From Bdellovibrionales bacterium (GTDB lineage: Bacteria; Bdellovibrionota; Bdellovibrionia; Bdellovibrionales; UBA1609), in the NCBI GenBank assembly GCA_027459485.1, contig DAIDIG010000001.1:550619-614618 (forward strand): a stretch of DNA of 64,000 bases, given 5' to 3'. A program made the position numbers and the translations under genes. Shown one piece after another: positions 26,886 through 33,428 of this stretch. Under the pieces are notes generated by a model. The model had not been told where the DNA came from. It saw only the letters and a list, made by a program, of their open reading frames with translations, and did not search any database. Positions within the stretch are counted from its first letter, which is position 1. The number at the start of each line of letters is the position of its first letter.

Positions 26886-26979
26886 TTAACTTATCGGAAT
26901 GGGCCTTCAGACACTTGACTTATATCTTGTATCGAAACGAGAAAGGGCGGATTAACTGTTTACAGACGCTTCTGTAAAC
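26886..26979 (-). promoter_or_regulatory. Promoter cassette A (palindrome, TCTCGTTTCGA block, sigma-28-like -35/-10)
   Basis: Reading on the minus strand: 22-bp palindrome GTTTACAGAAG-N5-GTAAAC (26979-26958), TCTCGTTTCGA (26942-26932), -35 TCAAGTGT (26918-26911), 12 nt, -10 TCCGATAA (26898-26891) running into GTT. Every block has the same spacing as in cassette B. The palindrome also lies 40 nt after the stop of the upstream lipoprotein gene but lacks a T-run, so a regulatory role is preferred over a terminator. Confidence 0.6.
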
Positions 26980-27018
26980 ACGCGTGCTTTTAGTGACGCC
27001 CAAATAAAAGTAACCTCT

Positions 27019-29604
27019 CTAATGAACCAGTACGTATTGTGGAGATGTAAACTGCCCGTTGCCCGTTCCGATACTACCAAATTTTGTTTGGTAAACACCG
27101 GCGGAATTGAAAATGTCAACGTAGCTATTGCTTTCATCTAAAACGTAAACGTTGCCCGCTGAATCAAACGACAGTGACGGCAAACCATTGCTAAATCCCA
27201 AATGATCGATCTGTGAAGCGTAGCTGCCGCTAGAGTCAAATTCTTCGACGCGAGCGTTGGCTTCGTCAGTCATGTACAAGTTGCCAAAACGGTCAAATGT
27301 TACTCCTCCAGGGTTACCAAACTGACCGTTGCCGCCACCAGATGAACCAATATTTTTTAAATATTTGCCGACGTAGTTAAAGACTTGGATTGTGCCATTT
27401 GCATAATCAGTAACGTAAACATTACTCGCGGAATCGACTGCTATCCCTGAGGGCACCTCAAATTGACCGACCCCAGTGCCCTTGGAGCCGAAGCTTAATA
27501 AATAATTGCCTGAAGCATCAAATGCCTCGATACGGTAATTACCTTGATCAATTACGTAGTAATCGCCAACTGAGTTGATCGCAATGGCCTGAGGGGTATT
27601 CAATTGACCATTACTTGAACCGAAAGTACCAAACGAACCAATTAAAGAACCTGATAAATTGAACTCGGCAATACGGTTGTCGCTTGAATCAGCAACCCAA
27701 ATGTTATTTGAAGTGTCGAAGATTAACCCCATTGGGTAATTTAACGAACTATTTCCGAACTGTGCTTGATAAGTGCCGCCCAAAGAGAATGTTTCTATTC
27801 TCATATCATTCGTGTCAGAAACATACACATACTGCGGACCGACCTTAACTGTTCCTGATAGATCATTATTGCTGACACTGTCAGGATCAGAGACAACGAC
27901 TGTGACGTTGTAAACATCACCGGCTGTAAGGCCCGTGACCGTTGCCGTAAAATTTCCCGCTTCAGTGCCTGTTTCGCTTGTGCGAATCATGGTTTGGCTT
28001 GCGCTATAGGGCGATGACTCGGCCGAGCAACCCGAGTGAGCCGTGTTGTCGCAATAATAAATAGTTGCTGAGTTATTGGCATTTGCGTCGCCGCTGAAAA
28101 GCGCTGTCGCTATTAAACTCGTCGTTGAATTACTCAAATTGAGACCTATCATCTCTGTCGCATTGCTTGAAGATGGCACGGCTTCACCGGCACCAATATC
28201 CCACCCAGCACCTTGCCCTCGAGCGCCCCCGGCAATGTCGTTGTTAAAAGGTAAGTTTGGATCGCTTGAAAGATTTTCGCCCTTATCTTGTGCCGCGGTA
28301 TCATACGAGGCTAGAAGATAGTTGCCGCTAGGAGCATCTGCAAATGCCACTGTGGCGTTTGTGATGTCGTGGGCACCACCGGTAGTCGTTGTGTCACTTG
28401 AAATATTGTAATCGCTGCCCAAAGCAAAGCCCCCATAGGCATACCCTTGCGACTTCGCTCCCTGCACGATATTGTTTTTCAACACGAGATTATTTTTAGT
28501 GCCGTTAAGAAAGAACCCGAAGTCAAACGATCCAACGACGGTGTTATTATAGGCATAAATATTAGCGGCATAGCTGGGACCAGCGCCACTAGATCCGTCT
28601 GCAATTCCTTGTTGACCTGAGGGAGATCCACCAAGCGGCATAAACACGACGTTGTTCTCGATGTAAACATTCCCCGCAAGATTGGCAGGGCTCGATGAAA
28701 TAAAAATGCCTTCTGGCCAAAAGGAACCTGGCGGCACTTCAATTATATTATCTTCGATGTATGTATCGCCCGCGCCCGAGATTCCGGTCCCGGGATCGTC
28801 AAAGCATAAGGCCGCACATCCTGAATAGGCACCGCCAAGCTTCAAACCGTCAACACGAATTGCATTGACTTGAATATTAATATCATAATTCCCACTCGAG
28901 GCATTTAACTGATACCCGCCCGAATTCCACGAACCGCTATGGCGTTGTGAGACGCCCACATCAGTCGACAGGTAGGGGGTAAAAATTCGCAGGTAATTAT
29001 TTAAGCCTGTCTTCCACCCAGCCGTATCGACAGCCGTCGTGTCGGTTCCGTCTGCGTAGCACGCGAAGTTCCATGCTTCGTTGTTTGCTACAAGATCATT
29101 ATTGCTGTTGAACGTATCAAAGCCACGCACCCCAACTGGAATGCTGGAGTTGGCATTCGTATATGAGTTGCCCGCCATTGCCTGCGCTAAACTTGTATAT
29201 GCGCGATAGATCGACCATGTCGTGTCGCCTGATGCCGTCACAGGTGTTCCACCGCTTGCGGACTGAAGTGTGTATTGAGTGCTTGACGTGCGGCCGCTAA
29301 TGAACGCGATCTTCGTGCCACTTGCATATACAACCGCGTCGCCAACTCCAATGTTGTTAGGCAGCGCTGACGCGAATGTCGCTGAGGTCCCTGAAATTGT
29401 AATTGCATTGGATGCGCCACTGGCAAGCGCAGAGGTGTTACCCGGCCCAATAGAGCGATAAATTTGAATGGTTGGGCCACCGCCAGCGCCACCCCCAATA
29501 CTTGGCGTTGAGTTCACTTTCAACTGGACCCAGACCTTGCCGCAACCGGTAAGACCAACCAGACTATATGCTAGTGCAAAGAGCAAAACGTTCAGTCCGT
29601 TCAT
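27019..29604 (-). CDS. Surface lipoprotein with beta-helix and NHL beta-propeller
   Basis: 861 aa from ATG 29604 (the track begins at TTG 29610). The lipobox is LTGC, followed by GKVWV exactly as in the 5834 protein. Residues about 50-480 look like a right-handed beta-helix with repeats such as VYIENNVVFM and LVLKNNIVQGA. About 480-600 is an FN3/Ig region. About 600-860 contains six NHL units, e.g. YPMGLIFDTSNNIWVADSSDNRI and VPSGIAVDSASNVYVTDYANGTI. It probably sits on the outer face of the outer membrane and binds a partner; no enzyme motif is seen. The ATG is 8 nt after the -10 of cassette B. Confidence 0.87.
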   Translation of the reverse strand: MNGLNVLLFALAYSLVGLTGCGKVWVQLKVNSTPSIGGGAGGGPTIQIYRSIGPGNTSALASGASNAITISGTSATFASALPNNIGVGDAVVYASGTKIAFISGRTSSTQYTLQSASGGTPVTASGDTTWSIYRAYTSLAQAMAGNSYTNANSSIPVGVRGFDTFNSNNDLVANNEAWNFACYADGTDTTAVDTAGWKTGLNNYLRIFTPYLSTDVGVSQRHSGSWNSGGYQLNASSGNYDINIQVNAIRVDGLKLGGAYSGCAALCFDDPGTGISGAGDTYIEDNIIEVPPGSFWPEGIFISSSPANLAGNVYIENNVVFMPLGGSPSGQQGIADGSSGAGPSYAANIYAYNNTVVGSFDFGFFLNGTKNNLVLKNNIVQGAKSQGYAYGGFALGSDYNISSDTTTTGGAHDITNATVAFADAPSGNYLLASYDTAAQDKGENLSSDPNLPFNNDIAGGARGQGAGWDIGAGEAVPSSSNATEMIGLNLSNSTTSLIATALFSGDANANNSATIYYCDNTAHSGCSAESSPYSASQTMIRTSETGTEAGNFTATVTGLTAGDVYNVTVVVSDPDSVSNNDLSGTVKVGPQYVYVSDTNDMRIETFSLGGTYQAQFGNSSLNYPMGLIFDTSNNIWVADSSDNRIAEFNLSGSLIGSFGTFGSSNGQLNTPQAIAINSVGDYYVIDQGNYRIEAFDASGNYLLSFGSKGTGVGQFEVPSGIAVDSASNVYVTDYANGTIQVFNYVGKYLKNIGSSGGGNGQFGNPGGVTFDRFGNLYMTDEANARVEEFDSSGSYASQIDHLGFSNGLPSLSFDSAGNVYVLDESNSYVDIFNSAGVYQTKFGSIGTGNGQFTSPQYVLVH

Positions 29605-29700
29605 AAGCAACTTATCGGAATTTGTTGAGAAAGTTTTGACTTTAGATTTGGCTCAAAACGAGAGGAATTTCTACAACCGTTTACCTAAACTTCTGTAAAC
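29605..29700 (-). promoter_or_regulatory. Promoter cassette B (palindrome, TCTCGTTTTGA block, sigma-28-like -35/-10)
   Basis: Minus strand: palindrome GTTTACAGAAG-N5-GTAAAC (29700-29679; 18 of 22 bases identical to cassette A), TCTCGTTTTGA (29663-29653), -35 TCAAAACT (29639-29632), 12 nt, -10 TCCGATAA (29619-29612), GTT. The distances from the -10 end to the palindrome (67 nt) and to the TCTCG block (41 nt) are identical in both cassettes. Confidence 0.62.
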
Positions 29701-29737
29701 GATCCATATTGAGTCAAAAGTCCATTGACGAGTTTTA

Positions 29738-30430
29738 TTAGACTTTTAAAAGACCTTCTCGATCTACGATCACGATTTTGCGTTTGTCACGTCGAATCAG
29801 GTTCGACTTTTCAAACTCAGTTAGAGTACGGGCTAAACTCTCAACAATTGTGCCCGAAAGTTCTGCTAGAGACCCTCGGTCGATATCCGCCACGATAATT
29901 CTGCCATTCGCGGAGTCCTTGCCAAATCGATCGCTAAGATAAACTAGGGTCGCGGCCACGCGACTTTTGAGATAGTAATCAGATAGTGTACTAATACGCG
30001 ACTCAGCTTTGATCATTTGTTGCTTCAAGCGAACAGCCATGCGGAGTAACAACTTCGGGTACTTAAGACACAACTCTTGAAACTGTTGTTTTGGAAAAAA
30101 ACAAACATGGGCGTGGGGGCTAATAACTTTAGTGGTGTACTCGTAGGTAGGAATATTATCGCAGTTATAGTTTACAAGAATGTCGCCGTAGCCATAAATA
30201 CTGACAACTTTTTTGCGTCCCGCTCGACCCGCGCTGAGCAATATTATACAGCAGCCAAGACAGTAAAATCCTTCTTTGCCATTATACCTAAAATCAAGCT
30301 TGTCCCCTCGTTTCACAGAGATAATCGTTTTAAGCTTATCCAACTCTTTTCCTTCGTCTTCAGATATATCAGCCAACCACGAAAGGATTCGGTTAGGGCA
30401 GGTACCACAACATGTTTCAGTACATTCCAT
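29738..30430 (-). CDS. Crp/Fnr family regulator with FNR-like cysteine set
   Basis: 230 aa with a cupin cyclic-nucleotide-binding fold (residues 30-135), dimer helix and C-terminal winged HTH (SLAELSGTIVESLARTLTEFEKSNLI). The N-terminus has C3, C7, C8 and C11 (CTETCCGTCP), and C110 in HAHVCFFPKQQF falls where FNR has its fourth cluster ligand (MVCEIPF). More cysteines lie at 57, 60 and 61. This suggests a [4Fe-4S] oxygen or NO sensor. The recognition helix keeps the E-x3-R spacing of FNR/CRP. It lies directly upstream of cassette B on the same strand and is a candidate regulator of both lipoproteins. Divergent from the chemotaxis operon. Confidence 0.88.
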   Translation of the reverse strand: MECTETCCGTCPNRILSWLADISEDEGKELDKLKTIISVKRGDKLDFRYNGKEGFYCLGCCIILLSAGRAGRKKVVSIYGYGDILVNYNCDNIPTYEYTTKVISPHAHVCFFPKQQFQELCLKYPKLLLRMAVRLKQQMIKAESRISTLSDYYLKSRVAATLVYLSDRFGKDSANGRIIVADIDRGSLAELSGTIVESLARTLTEFEKSNLIRRDKRKIVIVDREGLLKV

Positions 30431-30662
30431 TTTTTCGAGAATATTCAGATATTTGCGGCAAAAGAAGTCCTGCTGTGAGGCGGCAATTTGATTATTAACA
30501 AAATCGCTTTAGGGATCTTTTCTGATGAAATTGCGCGACCGATGAATGGCTCAGTCAATTTGCAGCTCGGCCAAAAAATACTTTTGGCTTTGTGACAAAT
30601 TGGCAGTTGATTGCAACATAATTCGACTGAAGAGTGCATAAAAGTCACGTGATGGGGAAAAT

Positions 30663-31484
30663 ATGTCCAAGTTCAAAATCGAAATAAGAGATAAAACAAT
30701 TTTCGTCGCCTGCCCGGCGCAGCTCGACAAAATGAACGCCGACATTTTCTCATGCGAGTCTAAGGCTTGGCTTTTGCAGCCCGCCGAGAATCTAGTGATT
30801 GACTTTTCAGGAGTTACAGAAATCTCAAACTGCTTTTATAAATCAGTGCTTCAGCTGAAGGCCGCGCTGAAGCGTGATTCAAAATGTTTGTCGTCAATTA
30901 ACTTGTCACCTGGGCTGCTTCATCAGCTTCACGATGACGGGGTAAACCAAGCATTTCATCCAATTGAAAAAGTCGGGAATGGACCATGTGCATCAAAGCA
31001 TAAAACCCCTGAACTCAACGTTGAATTTTTGAATCCGTTTCTCTCTGCCATAATGAAAACATTTGAAGTGCAATGTCACATGCCGGTCAAAGTTCTTAAG
31101 CCTCAACCGAAAAAAGGGCCGATTGCTGATATTGCACTGGCTGGAGTTTTATCCCTCATCTCGAATGGCTTCTCGGGGAGTATTGTTTTGAGCTTTCCGA
31201 AAGACGTATTTCTCAAGATCTATGAAAATATGTTCAACGAGGTTCATGCTGAAATTACTCATGAACTCGAGGACGCGGCGGCTGAGCTTTTGAATATAAT
31301 ATATGGGCAAGCAAAAACAGATTTAAATCAAAAAGGTTATAATTTTCAAAAAGCTTTACCGACGGTTCTTGCTGGCGAAAAAATCACCGTTCACCAGAGC
31401 GGAATTAAACCGGCGGTGGTGCTCCCGGTTGAGTGTGCGCCTGGTATTTTCTATGTCGAAATCGAATTTGAAAACATAATTTAA
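30663..31484 (+). CDS. STAS-CheX fusion, CheY-P phosphatase-like
   Basis: 273 aa. Residues 1-95 resemble a STAS domain (NLVIDFSGVTEISNCFYKSVLQL), and residues 115-270 are CheX/CheC-like (FLNPFLSAIMKTFEV, ISNGFSGSIVLSF, then the catalytic-type helix HELEDAAAELLNIIYGQAKTDL). CheX dephosphorylates CheY-P; the E and N of ELxxAAAELLNI fit its active site. GGGG precedes the ATG. First gene of the cluster, 12 bp before a cheY gene, so it probably ends the CheY signal. A 7-bp inverted repeat GCCAAAA-N5-TTTTGGC (30570-30588) lies in its upstream region. Confidence 0.87.
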   Translation: MSKFKIEIRDKTIFVACPAQLDKMNADIFSCESKAWLLQPAENLVIDFSGVTEISNCFYKSVLQLKAALKRDSKCLSSINLSPGLLHQLHDDGVNQAFHPIEKVGNGPCASKHKTPELNVEFLNPFLSAIMKTFEVQCHMPVKVLKPQPKKGPIADIALAGVLSLISNGFSGSIVLSFPKDVFLKIYENMFNEVHAEITHELEDAAAELLNIIYGQAKTDLNQKGYNFQKALPTVLAGEKITVHQSGIKPAVVLPVECAPGIFYVEIEFENII

Positions 31485-31495
31485 AGGAGAGCTTT

Positions 31496-31885
31496 ATGTT
31501 TGATACCAAAATTAAAGTCCTGATCGTCGACGACATGACGACGATGAGAAAACTCACTAAAAAGAGTTTAATGAACATGGGCTTTTCTGTATTTGTAGAG
31601 GCATCTGACGGCCAAGATGCCTGGGGTAAATTAAATGAGAATGTCGACACGGGACTTGTCATCTCGGACTGGAACATGCCGAAATGCACCGGGCTAGAGC
31701 TGTTGAAACGTGTGCGATCGGATTCTCGATTTAAAAAGTTACCTTTTGTACTTTTGACGGCTGAAGGTGAACAGTCACAAGTGGCTCAGGCAATTTCTGT
31801 CGGTGTAGACAATTACATCTTGAAACCATTCACCCATGATAACTTTGTTGAAAAACTTGAGCAGACTTATAAGAAAGTGGCCTAA
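31496..31885 (+). CDS. cheY: Single-domain response regulator, CheY-like
   Basis: 129-aa receiver domain: acidic pair D12/D13 in LIVDDM, phospho-acceptor D58 in ISDWNMP, switch Thr in LLTAEG, conserved Lys in LKPF. Good ribosome-binding site (AAGGAG). Expected to carry the signal from CheA to the motor or another target in the cytoplasm. Sits between the STAS-CheX and HD-GYP genes with gaps of 11 and 5 bp, so it is in one transcript with them. Confidence 0.93.
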   Translation: MFDTKIKVLIVDDMTTMRKLTKKSLMNMGFSVFVEASDGQDAWGKLNENVDTGLVISDWNMPKCTGLELLKRVRSDSRFKKLPFVLLTAEGEQSQVAQAISVGVDNYILKPFTHDNFVEKLEQTYKKVA

Positions 31886-31890
31886 TTCTT

Positions 31891-33240
31891 ATGGAGCCGT
31901 CGGACTCTAGTTTTGATCTCGTGGTCGCCGGCTTCGGTCCTATTCTCATGGACATTGTTGGGCCCCTCCTAAAGGGTCTAAAGGTTTTGCTTATACGTAC
32001 CGGCGAAGAGCTTGAAGCTCTTGTGGATAATTATGAGGCGAATTCGGGTCTCAAGGCCTTGGTGTCAGCTGAGGTCAATTGCTTGTCACAGCTCGAAGTA
32101 GCCCAACTCTTGTCGTCGTCGTTTACGGGCGCTGAGATTGTGTTTGTGACTCTTGAAAAGAGTCAGTTTAACGTCAAGGAACTCAAAAAAAACGGATTCA
32201 CGGATTGCTATTTGCTCCCGACGGATAGCCAATACTTAACGGATTTTATAACGAACGTGCGGGCTCGAACGAGCGGCGGAAGCATTCGTCGATTCAAATC
32301 GGTAAAGGTAATAGATATTCAGCCTGGCGTAGACCTCCCGTTTGAGTTGATGACATATCTGCCTCTTAATAACAAATACGTTGTTTTAACCGGGTCGGGG
32401 AAGTTATCAGACAAAAAGGCCGCACTTCTCAAACGGCAACATGTCAATTCAGTATTTATAGACTCGAACCAAATTGAAAAATTCTACGAATTTACAGCCG
32501 ATCGTCTCATCGCGATGACGGATGTTTCGAATAACTCCGTTTCTCAAACTGAGCGGGCTGAATTATTGCGTTCAAGCGTGCGAGAGCTGTACCATTCCGT
32601 ACTAGACCCTAGCCACGGTGCTAATGAATTCACTCACGGACGGGATCTTCTCGAGCAATCAAAAAAAGTTGTTGAGAGCTATGTGCAGAAAAAGACAGGT
32701 ATTGATTTAAAGGCATGCCTTGAATCTATGCTGGGTGAAGGTGACGACTCATACTCCCACGCTCAAACAGTCTCGACACTTGCATCGCTACTCAGCATGG
32801 GTACAGGAATCGGCCAGCCCGAAGATTTGGCAATCGCGGGTTTGTTTCATGATATTGGTATTACGGGCATGGCCGAACTCATTTCTCCTCTTGAGACAGA
32901 CCGACTTTCGGATGATGAGAAGGCAGTCTACTTTCAGCATCCGCGTACTTCGCTCAACCTTCTCAAAGAAAAACGAATCTCCGTGCCTCCGGCTGTCTTT
33001 GAAATAATTGAAAAGCATCACGAACGAATGGATGGCAAGGGCTTCCCGGCGGGGTTGGCGGCTCACCGAATACCTGAAGAAGCTCACTTATTAGCCTACG
33101 CCGACGCCCTCGAGTTCTTGAGCCGGACTCGACGCGGACAGCCGCGACTGACTTCGCGCGAAATTCATAAAGTCATATCAAGCAAATTAAGCTTGAATCC
33201 AGAAGTGACTCATAAAGTTGGCAAGTTTTTAGAAATCTAA
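31891..33240 (+). CDS. HD-GYP domain protein, probable c-di-GMP phosphodiesterase
   Basis: 449 aa. The N-terminal 230 residues are a receiver- or PilZ-like adaptor I cannot name. The HD-GYP domain follows at about 275-449: SHAQTVSTLAS, LFHDIGITGM, HPRTSLNLL and HHERMDGKGFPAGL. The signature reads GFP instead of GYP, and the later VADxFDAL block is changed to AYADALEFL, so metal binding may be altered. Canonical members hydrolyse c-di-GMP. Its place in the che operon couples chemotaxis to c-di-GMP, directly after cheY. Confidence 0.85.
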   Translation: MEPSDSSFDLVVAGFGPILMDIVGPLLKGLKVLLIRTGEELEALVDNYEANSGLKALVSAEVNCLSQLEVAQLLSSSFTGAEIVFVTLEKSQFNVKELKKNGFTDCYLLPTDSQYLTDFITNVRARTSGGSIRRFKSVKVIDIQPGVDLPFELMTYLPLNNKYVVLTGSGKLSDKKAALLKRQHVNSVFIDSNQIEKFYEFTADRLIAMTDVSNNSVSQTERAELLRSSVRELYHSVLDPSHGANEFTHGRDLLEQSKKVVESYVQKKTGIDLKACLESMLGEGDDSYSHAQTVSTLASLLSMGTGIGQPEDLAIAGLFHDIGITGMAELISPLETDRLSDDEKAVYFQHPRTSLNLLKEKRISVPPAVFEIIEKHHERMDGKGFPAGLAAHRIPEEAHLLAYADALEFLSRTRRGQPRLTSREIHKVISSKLSLNPEVTHKVGKFLEI

Positions 33241-33373
33241 AAATAAAATATCGAAATTGATAATGATCAACATCTCGGGTTACGTGGGTGACAAAACTTC
33301 CCAAGCCTCTGGGCAGCGCGCCCATTGCTCAGTGCGTGCGAAAAATATTTTAAAAATTTAATTTTAATCTATC

Positions 33374-33398
33374 AAGTTCAGAGTGAACTTACCGAAAT
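33374..33398 (+). promoter_or_regulatory. Palindrome and possible sigma-28-like promoter upstream of cheA
   Basis: AAGTTCA-GAG-TGAACTT is a perfect inverted repeat (33374-33390). It overlaps a TCAA (33372-33375) that lies 15 nt before ACCGAAAT, a degraded FliA-type -10. The 188-bp gap to the upstream gene supports a separate promoter here. Confidence 0.4.
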
Positions 33399-33428
33399 TA
33401 ATTTTGCCACAGGGAAGGTAGAAGTTTA

